In this document: positions 33,101 to 43,397 of the stretch, piece after piece
Layout of the letters: each line of letters begins with the position of its first letter
Position numbering within the stretch: the stretch's first letter is position 1
NCBI GenBank assembly: GCA_963969365.1
Contig: OZ017759.1
Span: 744,001 to 808,000, forward strand
Reading direction: 5' to 3'
From: Asterochloris sp. CNOR1
Taxonomy: Eukaryota > Chlorophyta > Trebouxiophyceae > Trebouxiales > Trebouxiaceae
Length of the DNA stretch: 64,000 nt
The notes under the pieces: generated by a model
The model's input: only the letters and a program-made list of their open reading frames with translations
Told to the model about the DNA's origin: nothing
Database searches by the model: none
Position numbers and translations under genes: made by a program

Positions 33101-33296
33101 TGTCCCTGAGGCCTCGCTTCTCAGCGCTATCTGGGACAAATATGCGGCGGCGCATGGAGTCAGCTATGAACGAAATGTTCAGACTGCATCCTGCATCGCT
33201 CAGGAAGCCGCAGCCCTCAAGCAACTCTGTCAGCTCATCAACTTCGAGACCTTTGAGGCGATAAGGCAGGTACTCGAGCTCGTCTGGCAGGTCCAT
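30177..33296 (-). CDS. SF3/D5-type primase-helicase of a mobile element
   Basis: Multi-exon minus-strand gene with the domains in the expected order. The N-terminal part has a CPICG zinc knuckle (about 33,070). The D5_N region is near 32,130-31,980 (MDANPDLLGMENCVVDLV) and continues at 31,914-31,650 (VSRSVGYEWPSFDPANPG, RYLGYAMLGSHQEKYLAIF). An FDGKSTL Walker A is near 31,540, and Walker B is RLVLVEEPSPDKPFD near 31,310. A sensor-like FRWHGTPILACNWNKLPAF is near 31,100, and a D5-type C-terminal domain (NRLWDQYQLQLPHEDREGW) at 30,440-30,250. Such proteins unwind and may prime DNA in large DNA viruses, virophages, Polinton-like viruses and some plasmids. Combined with the tyrosine recombinase at 36-39 kb it suggests a self-replicating integrating element. 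Most of the protein is recognisable; I give no repair of it. Confidence 0.75.
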
Positions 33297-33934
33297 AGAG
33301 CTGCAGAGACTCGACCGACCTCTTCGACTTGACTTATATGTTTAACCAGGCCTGGTGACAGCATCTAAGCACCCCTGACCAGTGGGTCAAAGGGGAGGGA
33401 GCCATGGGAGCTCTTTGTGGGGCATGAAAGCACCGACACAAAGGACACACAGGACACAACGAAATCACCCCAGCATACTCAGCAAGCTCATGACTTTGCT
33501 CCAGGCCCCCGAGCAGACTGCATGCTTGCCAGCAGCTGCAGCCCTGGCAGGCTGTGTCCTTTGTGTCTGTGTGTCTGGGAATCTGTCAATCACAGATCTG
33601 CCCGCTGGCAGCATTATCCTCAATGGCAACAGTCTCAACAGCCCTGCTAGGCTGTGAGCCCCACCATGCTCATGCAGTTCAGGCTGGCGTTCTGCTGCCG
33701 GGCTAGATGGCAGAGCTCCCACACCTAAGCACATGGGACCTTGGTGTGCGCCACAAAGTGTCCTCGCTGCTCACTGGGTGCTGGCAGGCAGGGCAGCGGT
33801 ATGGCACCTACTCCTCATGGCAGAAAGTGGCACACTGGCACATGCCTATCCTCTAGGTGGCGAAATGCCTAAATGTTCACTTGTATATCACTTGAATCAT
33901 GGAGCCACTTCAGTCTTCATATGACATACCGCAA
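33297..33934. other. non-coding stretch holding repeat copy A
   Basis: Apart from the repeat at 33,345-33,576 I see no gene. It lies between the helicase start and the DUF6699-like gene. Confidence 0.4.
33345..33576. repeat. repeat copy A with inverted-repeat core
   Basis: The ~230-bp unit begins ccaggcc-gtgacagca. Its 33,435-33,576 core is bounded by a perfect 14-bp inverted pair (GACACAAAGGACAC at 33,435 and its complement at 33,554). Three more copies follow at 34.8-35.7 kb. The form is MITE-like. Confidence 0.75.
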
Positions 33935-34399
33935 TCACTCAAAAGGAAGAGGAGCAGACCGCCTGATGACCACAGTGAAGCTGCTAATCGTGCCACAGGA
34001 ATGTGTGGGAGTGAGGCCGCCGAACCACGCACAGCATGGACCCAGGTCGCAAAGCCTTGTTTCAGGGGAAATGCCGCTCTCTGGAATTGTTGGCAACTTG
34101 GCATTGTACATCTCGAAAATGCCTTCCATCAGCTCCTTGACTGTTAAAGGCATGCCTGAAGCGCCAATGGACTTCGTGAACCGGCCGTGGCCATATGGGG
34201 TTAGATCCCAAGTGATGGTCAGCGGGTGTTCAGCCACGAGCACATTGAAGTGTGCCTCGTCCAATGGGTCCATTGTGACGCGATCCCTCACTCTGAAGGT
34301 GTCATCGTTCATGCAAAAATTGAAGCCACTGCCGTCATTGAATGTGCACATGTCCCTGCCCAGAGCCAGCTTGCATGATGTCTGTTGAAGGTGTCTCAC
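33935..34399 (-). CDS. DUF6699-like protein
   Basis: Open frame of about 154 residues. HPLTITWDLTPYGHGRFTKS, followed by LTVKELMEGIFEMYNAKLP, resembles DUF6699, a small domain common in fungi and algae in which a strand pair precedes a helix that reads like tVgDll..iy. The upstream part (FNDGSGFNFCMNDDTFRVRD) is unfamiliar. Function unknown. It lies between repeat copies A and B and runs in the same direction as the helicase, so it may be part of the same element. The start and possible extra exons are uncertain. Confidence 0.4.
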   Translation of the reverse strand: MRHLQQTSCKLALGRDMCTFNDGSGFNFCMNDDTFRVRDRVTMDPLDEAHFNVLVAEHPLTITWDLTPYGHGRFTKSIGASGMPLTVKELMEGIFEMYNAKLPTIPESGISPETRLCDLGPCCAWFGGLTPTHSCGTISSFTVVIRRSAPLPFE

Positions 34400-34839
34400 T
34401 GACCTTTAAAGGCTGTCAACCTGCTTCTCCAGGTCCAGCATGCGGTCCATGCACATGGTGACAAAAGCTGCATTGGGAGTCTCAGGCACCATGACGTTTT
34501 GCCAAGACAAGCAAAACCCTTGTCTCTAAGCCGTTCACTTCAACACAGAGAACTGTGCTTGGGGGCTCGCTGAGGGTTCTGCTGCCCCAGGGTGCAGAAC
34601 AACGTGCGACAATGTGAGCCAAGGCCAGCAGAAGGACATCAGATTTGCATCACACTGCTGCTGCGCACCTTCCAGTCCCTTGGCAATAAATACAACACGC
34701 TGGCCTGCTGGAGACCTTGCTACCCCAGGATGCAGAATGATGTGCGACATTGGGAGCCACGGCCTGCAGAAGGTAAGCAGATTGTTGTTTGTCATTTGCT
34801 GGTTGGGAGGACTGACATCTTTGAGCTTCCTTATATGTG

Positions 34840-35073
34840 TTGACCAGGCCCTGTGACAGCACCTGAGCCCCTGCCAGTGGCTCAAGTGGAAGGGGAGCCA
34901 TGAAAGAGCTCTAAATGAGGCATCAAAGCACTGACACGACGGACACACAGGACACAAGGAAATCACCCCAGCATACTCAGCTGCTCATGAGTTTGCTCCA
35001 GGCACCCAGGCAGATTGCATGCTTGCCAGCAGCTACAGCTTTGGCAGGCTGTGTCCTTTGTGTCTGTGTGTCT
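34840..35073. repeat. repeat copy B with inverted-repeat core
   Basis: Same unit as copy A: ccaggccctgtgacagca head, GACACGACGGACACACAGG at 34,933 and GTGTCCTTTGTGTC at the other end. A different internal duplication of about 140 bp lies just before it (34,590-34,790, word gaacaacgtgcgaca and gaatgatgtgcgaca). Confidence 0.75.
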
Positions 35074-35239
35074 CATTGAGATGTGGAGATGGCTTGGGAG
35101 GTTGGCATAAGGTTTTCACCAAGATCTGGTGCGTCAGGTGCATGCACTTTGGAGGTTTTGTGGAAAAGGCCAGAGAAAGCATTGGTAGGCCACCTGACCA
35201 GAATGAAATGCCTAGAACCAGGTATGATTGCATACAATC

Positions 35240-35450
35240 GAGCACCCACCAGTGGGGTGAAGGCAAAGGGAGCCATGAGAGAGCTCTAAATGGGGCATCA
35301 GTGCACCGACACAAGGGACACACAGGACACAACGAAATCACCCTTGCATCCTCAGCAAGCTACTGAGTCTGCACCAGGCACCCAAGCAGACTGCATGTTT
35401 GCCAGCAGCTGCAGCCCTGGAAGGCTGTGTCCTCTGTGTCTGTGTGTCTC
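35240..35450. repeat. repeat copy C with inverted-repeat core
   Basis: Same unit again, with GACACAAGGGACACACAGG at 35,308 and the complementary GTGTCCTCTGTGTC near 35,429. Confidence 0.75.
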
Positions 35451-35529
35451 TCTGAGGTATGGCTTGGGAGCAAATCAGATGACATCATGTGGTGTAAGCA
35501 GAAGCCACACACACAAACTTCCTTATGTG

Positions 35530-35735
35530 TGTTGACCACGCATGATGGCAGCACCTGAGCCCCTGCCAGTGGCTCAAGTGGAAGGAGCGTCATGAAAGCG
35601 CTCTAAAACAGGACACCATGAGTTCACCCCAGCGTACCCAGCAAGCTCATGAGTCTGCTCCAGGCACCTGGGCAGACTGCATGCTGGCCAACAGCTGCAG
35701 CCCTGGAAGGCTGTGTCCTCTGTGTCTGTGTGTCT
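35530..35735. repeat. repeat copy D, left edge worn
   Basis: The head (gcacctgagcccctgccagt) and right end (GTGTCCTCTGTGTCTGTG) are kept, while the left inverted-repeat arm is largely lost. Confidence 0.7.
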
Positions 35736-36320
35736 CAATGAGGCATGGAGATGGATTGGGAGGTGGCACATGGATGGCCTCATGCCAATCTGAGAGGGGG
35801 AGGACTAGCCAAAGCCACCTGGCGTTCCCCATTGCACCAGGGCATCACTGCTGCAGCATGTGATGACGAAAAGTAGTATGTTGCCTTCCTGACCTTTGAG
35901 CATCTTGCTGGTCCTCCCAGTGACAGTGTTGTGTTGTAGCTGGGAAGGTACCTGCTTTTGACTGAGCCTTCTAAAAGCCCCACAGGCCCTGATCAGGGCA
36001 TTGCCCTTAAGGTCGCCACATAAAACCACTTCAAGCTGATATTTCAGCCTAGACACTGTTATTTTTCGCTGAGTGCCACTCGGTCCACTCTCCAAGATGC
36101 TTGCCAGGGGTGATGTGACGCTAGGTGTGTAGACCAAGAGAGCAGGCCTCAAGGGGCTTGCCCTGGCGGGAGGTACGCGTGTCTGTAGAATGAATCCGCA
36201 CTTTCTGAATGATGATCAGAACCTCTCAGAACATGACTTTCAGCAGAAAAGAGTGACCTGTTCATGTAAATGGCGGTAGGCGTTGTCAATCGAAGAGTCA
36301 GCTCACAATTAAAGACTTGC
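35736..36320. other. stretch downstream of the recombinase gene
   Basis: Holds a minus-strand open frame at 35,805-36,152 (VSRLKYQLEVVLCGDLKGNA). It may be coding because its composition is unlike the repeats, but it has no recognisable family. Nothing else seen. Confidence 0.3.
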
Positions 36321-39311
36321 TCAGCCGCTCTGCTTACGCTTGCCAAGCAATTTGTAATCCCTGTTGTACCTGCTGCATAGCTGCTGCAGTGAGCTGATTG
36401 TCCTGGTGGCAGGGATGCGTTCACGTTCCAGTTCTAAAGCCCCAACCACGGCTGCCATGGTGCTTCCCAAGGCAGCCATCCGGTTTCTGACTTCAGCAGC
36501 AAGGCCGTTCTTGAATCTTGAGAAGGCCTTGCTGCTGGCCCTTGCTTCTTTCTTGCTGCCATGCCACCTGCGGAGGTCTGAAGGCACCGCTGAGATCTTG
36601 GCAAACGCCTCGAATGCTGCCGGGACTGTTTGAAAATCTGAGAGCCGCCAGACCTGCACTTCACAAGGGGAAGGGTCTGACCATTACGCAGTCGCTCAAG
36701 CTGAAAGGCAACTGACTGCACACCTGCTTCTCGGCCAGAAAGGAGTCCCTCTCATCCGGGGCGTTCAGCACACTGAGGGACTGAGGCGGCAGAGCAATGC
36801 CATAGCTGGTCTGTGAAGCCAGTGGCACACGTGGGATGGGTTTGGCTGCTGCCGGGGGCTGAAGGCCAGATAGAGGCACCTGAGGCAGCATCACCACTGG
36901 GGCAAAAGGCATTGGCGTGGCCTCCTTTCCACCCAGCGTCTTGAAGAAGAAAGCCTGCGACATGGAAGGGCAAAGGTTCAGAGCATGCATGTTCAACTAC
37001 AACACCTAGGGGGCTGCAGCGCTCACCGTTGGGTTGGTGAACAACAAATTCCTGTCGTTGAGAACTGCCTCAGCAGCAATGTGTTTGTCCCTCGTCTCCT
37101 GCCGCAGCTGCTTGCCTGCAGTGCTCTGCAGAAGGCGACTGGCGGCTGGCGGGATGGTGCGGAGCCCCTGGTCCCCATATGAGTCAATCCTCAAGCTGGC
37201 ATTCTGCACAAACACTTGCCGCAGGTGGGCGATAGCCCTCAAGGGCGCCAGCAAAGGATGTGCAGGGTGGGATCGCATGCCAGCTTGGCGCAGGAGCACT
37301 GTCAAGCCTGGGATGATGCGGTCCAGCACATCCTCCTCAGCCTGCAAAACACAAGTGAAAAAGTCCCCCCCTTCCCCAATCTTGGTGATCTGCGTGAGAA
37401 GCATTGGCACTGCAATGGCCTTACCTCAAAATCAGCCTGGCCCAAACGATGATTCTCGTGCCAGTCCCGTCCCCAACCAGCCAGCCTGTGGGCTGTGTCC
37501 GGGTCAAAAATGCAGTACAGGTCTGTGGTGTCAGACTCATGCCTGCAAGGCACAGAACTGGTCAGCTGGGGACAACTCTGTTCAGAATGCACAGCATGGC
37601 CAGAGTTGCACACCTTGCCGCCATCTTGATCTCCGCTTTGTTGATGCCCACACTCTTAGCTGCCTCCACATCATGCTTCTTGAACTTGTGGCTGACTTCG
37701 CCTTTGGCGGAGTAACCATCAAGCCTGCCACAGGGCACGCCTGCAGTGTAGCAAGCCACAATTTTCATTGACAGCCGTGTCCAAAAGCTGCAGCATTGAC
37801 GCACTGGCTCACCAGCAAGTTCAAATGCCTGCCGAAGGTGAACGTTGAGGGTCTCTCCAGTCATGGGCTGGTTCCCCTGCATGCTAGGGGCGGCAACAAT
37901 GAACTTGGCCAGATCCTCAAGTTTGATGCCCCGGTGGAAGGTGGCGACAGCCAGGTCGGCCAGCGCTGCCTGAGGACAGATGCGATGGTCTCGGTACCTG
38001 TGGCAGAAGAGGCATTGTGATACAATACACACTGCAGCACACCGCCCAACTGCGTCTGACAGCAAGAATGCGCATACCTCACGACACCAGGAATATCCAC
38101 TTGCCCAGGCTTCACAGTCTTCCCCTGCATGCTGCCAAAGAGAATTGCCACAGAGGGCGCTGGGCCCACACTGTCCTGCGTCCGCAGTGCCAGGCAGCTC
38201 CAGGGAAGCTTGCGCAGGTCATCAGAGCGGCCTAATGTGGCTGGCATGAACGTCATTGCCATCCTCAGCAGAAAGGCCCACTGCCACTGCTTCTGCTGGA
38301 ACGCTGCCTGCAGGGACTGGCGAAGCTGCCCTGCGCTCAGTGCGGCATCCACCTGCAGATTTAAGCAACAAGCTGGTGTCAAACACGCCACCACTCTGTT
38401 TGCACAAGACGCTCTGACCAGGTCGTTACCCACCTGAGCTGCCACTTGCGCGTTGAGGTTCTCAGCCTGCATCTCCCTGCCACGTGCACGGACCAAGTCC
38501 CTGACCGCCTGGATCTCCAGGGGTGCGGGTACATCTGAGGTGATGCGGCCCTGTGAGTATTGCTCCTGCGGACCTCCTTGAGGTGGCATAGATAATCACT
38601 GCATGCACCAGGCCAAGGGTTGGGAAGGGTGGGACATGAGCACAGCTCAGACACAGCAGTGGAGGGGCCCTCTCACCCCACGCTGCTGAATGAGTAGCAA
38701 GCACCATTCTGCTGCACTGCCTCATCCACAAGCCACATCGAGAACTCAAGAATCTTGGCCTGAGACATGAGGTCGCCATCAGGATATTGGTGCGCCTCCT
38801 GCTCACAGTATCTCTGCAGGATCACATGCGTGTGAGTGACATGGCCTTGGAAGCCTCAAGGGGGCCATAAGAACAGGAGTAAAGGCCATGCAGCGCCTAC
38901 CCTCCAGAGCTTGGCAGCTGATTTTTCAGCCTGGACTGTGTTCTGTGGCTTAGCCGCACCATGACGGGCATGGATGAGCTGGGTGAGCTGTAGGATACGA
39001 GCTTCCTCCTCAGGAGTGTTTGGCATTGCTGCTGCCAACCCAACTGCTGCGTCTGAGACTGGTGCTCCATTCTGCTGGCCCAAAGTCTCTAAGCTGTGCA
39101 CACCAGGGGCAGAGGTTGGCACTGGCTGGAGATCATCCACCACTCCAGACAGGTGTCTGCAGGCTTGATCAATGGCCGCTCTGAGGGCAGGGGGGCTGTT
39201 TGGGGAGCAGCTGGCACGCACTTGTGCTGTGTAGTCGTCAGCTAGCCCCAGGCTGATGACATGGTTGATGTAGCTGCTGTATTCAGCAGATGGCACCTGG
39301 TAGTGCTGCAT
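36321..39311 (-). CDS. Crypton-like tyrosine recombinase
   Basis: Multi-exon minus-strand gene. The start is placed at MQHYQVPSAEYSSYI because similarity to the copy at 20,678 becomes strong there. Recognisable blocks in order: an N-terminal helical region (39,311-38,900); MTFMPATLGRSDDLRKLPW with the catalytic arginine box, followed by a QGKT beta-hairpin lysine region (38,300-38,100); a long middle block (37,990-37,810); SHKFKKHDVEAAKSVGINKA (37,700-37,640); a tyrosine block LYCIFDPDTAHRLAGWGRD (37,530-37,440); an Ndc10/GCR1-like region (37,345-37,030); and a C-terminal coiled segment (RFKNGLAAEVRNRMAALGST). Such enzymes cut and join DNA through a tyrosine and drive Cryptons and some virus-like elements. 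It is divergent from the coiled-coil gene at 39,419, with about 100 bp between the starts. It looks largely whole. Confidence 0.65.
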
Positions 39312-39418
39312 GAAGGTCGATCTAGGGCACTTTGGCGCGCTAGGGTTTCTTGACCTAGTACTTAGGTCGGAAAGCGGAAGGTTCCAGGCGGACATCCAGC
39401 CCTGTTTAGCTGGTCAGC

Positions 39419-42400
39419 ATGGCTGGACATGGGCCACTGCCTCAGGTAAAGATCCTCAGCATGCTTCCTTACAGCATTACTGGCAGCTTGAGATGCCTGC
39501 CAGAGACCTCTGCAAAGCCTTCAGCCTTTGCTTTAGCTTTTGTGATGAGCTCTCATGCTTGGATGCAGGATGAGTTGGCGCTCACCAGGCAGGACCTGCG
39601 CGATGCGCAACAGCAGCTGCTCATAGAGGCAGCAGAGCAGGAGCCAAGGGCCCTGCTGGTGAAGGCATATGAGGAAGCCATTCGCAACCTGACTGCCAGG
39701 GAAGAGAGACTCATGGAGGAGGCGCGTGCCATGCGACTCGGGGCACAAGCTTTAGGTGAGCAGGCTTGCCAGTCAGCCTGTCTTCAGTGGTTAAGAAGCG
39801 TGAATGTTGAGGCCTGGAATTTAAGTGTGGGTGCCTTGGAGCGTGTGCGCCCAGGAATTCAGTGCTTGGTGAGTGCAAACCTCAAGACTGCCGGGCTCCA
39901 TGTTGTGGTTGAGGCCCCTGTGGCATTCATGTGCTGGGCAGTGCCTGGATGACCATCATCAGGAGGTGAGCCCATGCGCCAGGGCTGCAAGCTATGAACA
40001 TCAGTTGTGTTGCCAGGTGGCCTACTTGCCATGCTGCAAGAGGGGCTGGGTGCAGTCACGGCATCGGGCCATGATCAACTTGGGATGGGTGTGGGCAAAT
40101 GGGCTGCTGTTTTGATGGCTGTAGAAGAGGCCTGGCTTGGGAGGCGTGGCCTGGCATGCTGCTGCTGCTGGTGGTGAAGTTTGGTGGCCCTGAAGCAGGC
40201 CATTGGAAGAAGGACCTCATCACATGGATGGAGCCTCGCCGCAGGCAGGGCTTGCTGTGCACTGAGCCAGTGGAGGAGTGGGCTACACAGGCTCTACAAT
40301 TAAGCGCAGAGCCTGTCTGAGTCTATCTGCTTGTTGACTCTTGCAAACAAGTGGCATGCCTGACTTGCAGGCAGCATGGCTACCCCTGCGGCACACACGG
40401 CAGCGCACATGGAGCTCAACCAGACAATGGTGAACTTGACGCCGACATTCAACCAGCTGGTGGTAACCTTGACGCCACAGCCAGAAGCACGCAATAATCC
40501 CTCTCTGTCGCACCCAGCACAGCAACCTCAGAGAAGGCTCGGCAGATTCAGCGCCGACTGGGATACCACTTTGACTACAACAACAAGGGGCCGCACAGCG
40601 GCGGCGACCACCTGCAAGACCTTCCTATGTTTGAATGGGCAGCCTTCAGGGCAGAAGATGATGCAGCTGCCCAAGCCTGCGAGTATCTGCAGGTGCACTT
40701 TGCCCCAGAGAAGTGCACCGTCATCGCAGTGCAGCGCGTTCCCTGGCTGGGGCAGGAGTGGGATTTTCCAGATGTTCACTTGCACATCAGAAGGGGCAAA
40801 ACAGACTACCTCTTCATCTGGACAGGGCAAGGTGGGAATTGCAGGCTAAAGTCTTGTTTTAGACTTGATGAGCTGCGCACACCGGCCATGGTGCGCAGGC
40901 ACAAGGCTGCAAGTCCACATCACACCTTACATGTGGGCAGCACAGCTGCATTGCCACTGACCAAGTTGTGTGCATCTTCACAGCTTTGGCCTTACGAATC
41001 GCACCTGATCAGGTACATGCAGGTGTACTTCATGTCTTGGGGGCTGAGCCTGGGTTGAAATGTTTCTTTGCAGGTGCTGAGGAGCTGCTTCAGGAGATCC
41101 AGCAAAGCCAGGTACAGCTTGTGGAGTGGCAGGCGGAGAAGACAGAGGCAGAGTTGGCAAAGGAGCAGCTTGATGCTGCCCTAGAGGAGATTAGAATGGC
41201 CAACAAGCGCAGTAGGCCCAGTCACAACATTCAGCAGGCCAGTGAAGAAGAGCAGCTGGAGCACAAGCTGCAGGCAAGTCTGCATTCAGGTGCAATTTGC
41301 ATTGAAGGCAGGCCTCTGGCTGGAAGGTTTTGTGCTAGACTGACCACAGCAAGCCTGGTATCATAAATGCAGCTTATGGCATGAAAGGCCCGACTTCAGC
41401 AGCAGCAATTGGCCTTGTGGTCTGTTACGGAATGCAGTCTGCCTCTCAACCGGCCTGCAACCTTGTGGCTGCAGGAGAAGCAGCAGCTCATCTCACAACT
41501 TAACGCAGACATAGACATGCATTGAGCCGCCTGGAGAGTTGTGCGGGGCAGCTGACGCTGCATGCTGTGGGCTTTTACGAGGCCAAGAAGCCCAGCAACC
41601 TGTCAACCGGCAGGAGGAGACATAGGTGAACCTGATGAAAGGCGCTGGCAAATGTAAACATTGTCATCGACAGCATGTAAAGCACCTGCAAGTCCCCACA
41701 GTGCCTACTCTTGCAGCACTTTTAGTGCACACATGTCGCTTTTTGGCTGTGTTTCTGCTAAGCCTGCTGCACTGTATAGGTAACCTCAATGTCAAGGGAA
41801 TGTACCTCATCTTGCTGGTGCAGGATTCAGACAGAGCTCTGCTGGATAGTACTCAACACCAAGCAGCATAATGCTGCGCCAGAGCACCCTGGAGCTGCAG
41901 CAGTGCTCGGGGATTTCAACCGCCATGACATCTACCGCCAACCTGGCAACAATGTGGGCGACCTCTCAGAGCCGCTGTGCATTGACATCCTTAGCTCCCG
42001 CTTCACCAACAAAGGGCGCGCAGCAGCTGCCCGTCGTGTCCGGCAGCTGTTGCAGTCATCTGTGGATGAGCTAGAGGCGCGGCAGGACTGGATATTTGAG
42101 GGTGCGTTGCACCTTCACCTTGCTAGATCCCAAGCTCATCACTTGTGACAAGACCGTTGACTTGGGCCAGTGCCCCAGGTTTGCCTGTGTGGCACCCTGC
42201 ACATGGGCGTGCATGTCAGAGGGACTGCTCAGCATTGGTCATCTGAGCATGAAAAGTACTCTGCTGTGCCATGGCAACGGGTTGACAGTAGTGAACCTTG
42301 AGGTCTGGCGGGCAGCATGACATGATCCAAGTGAAAGATCTGGACTTTGCAGCAACCAGTTATGTCAGCCTGCTGTTGAGCATGGTGAACACATTGGACA

Positions 42401-42817
42401 TGTGAGCCCCAGCAGACATCTGGCTGATGCCCTTCTGCTGACAGTTGCTGCAAGCATGTCTCAGGACAGGCACCTGAAGTGCCTGCCAGCACGCCTTCTC
42501 CTTGTTGCTCTGCAGAGCGTCCAAGCGGTGCAAGCACCCCACAGGAAGCGCAGCTGCTGGCAAATGATTCAACAAGGGACGTGCCAGGCCCCAGCCGTGT
42601 GCAGGCCAGCGAATGGTCCCCAAGTCCATCCAGCCCTCAGACAGCGCCCATGACTGATCGTGAGCTGCACTGCTCGGCAGATATTGCAGCAGCACTGCAG
42701 GACCACCTGTCGAAGCCCCATGTCTATGAGGCCATTGGGCAGACTGCCCCTCCCAGCATCCCAGTCAGCGCTGTGGAGGAATGGCTTGGCTCAGCATGGA
42801 TAGTAGCCAGAAGCTGA
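39419..42817 (+). CDS. coiled-coil protein gene divergent from the recombinase, uncharacterised
   Basis: Plus-strand exon-like blocks. A charged coiled coil lies near 39,560-39,755 (DELALTRQDLRDAQQQLLI, EERLMEEARAMRLG). A compact domain lies near 40,535-40,835 (RRLGYHFDYNNKGPHSGG, LGQEWDFPDVHLHIRRGKT). A second coiled coil lies near 41,070-41,275 (LLQEIQQSQVQLVEWQAEKT). A helical block is near 41,850-42,100 (SEPLCIDILSSRFTNKGRAA), and the C-terminal block ends at 42,817 (APPSIPVSAVEEWLGSAW). No family recognised. Placement head to head with the recombinase, as in the left element, suggests an accessory to integration or DNA handling. Coiled coils would allow it to multimerise. Splice joins are approximate. 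Confidence 0.45.
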
Positions 42818-43397
42818 CAGGACTGATTGCTGATATGCTCTGTTGACATTTGGAGCGCTGTCTTCTGTAATGAGTGTCACCCAGTGCACACTGGCGACTG
42901 CATTGCTGTCATGTCAGGAAGCCTTCACATGCATGCTTCACCAGACAACATGTGCTCATGTCTCATTTCAGTGAATTGCACAGTTGGCTGTCGCAACAAA
43001 GCATTGCAATGAATGAGGTGGTGCTTTAGTACTGGTGTCCTGCTGCTGTGTACTTGCTTGGAACACAGAGTGGCAATGGTGGCTACTTGAAGCCGGTCAC
43101 ACATTGCACAGTAGCATGGCTGTCGTCTGAATGCATGTTGCTGGCCCAGAGTATCTGGACTGTGCACATCATGGGCAGAGGTTGCAGGATCTCACCTCGC
43201 CTGCAATAATATGACGACATATTGCGGGGTGTCACTTGGCCTGTGATAATATGACCTATGAAAGAAGTGGCCTGCCACACTTTCAGAGCAGTGGCAACCA
43301 AGCTGGCTCAACGACTACAACTTGCTCAGCACTGGGGGCCTCGGCCTGACAGAGTAGCTTTTGACAAAAGTATGTGTAAGGGGCAAATAAGCCTGGC
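42818..43397. other. non-coding stretch at the right edge of the island
   Basis: No gene seen. ATAATATGAC occurs twice (about 43,206 and 43,245) in a short direct repeat. The right boundary of the mobile island probably lies here, but I found no clear terminal repeat. Confidence 0.4.

Noticed and set aside
37034-37771. 245-codon plus-strand open frame
   Set aside because: Antisense shadow of the tyrosine recombinase gene.
11269-42817. Assignment of the island to Polintons or Polinton-like viruses
   Set aside because: 6-bp duplication, long arms, recombinase and SF3 helicase would fit, but no capsid, penton, packaging ATPase, polymerase B or retroviral-type integrase is recognisable in the window.
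43190-43260. Direct repeat with ATAATATGAC as the right end of the mobile island
   Set aside because: Too short and not matched at the left side of the island; no duplication found.
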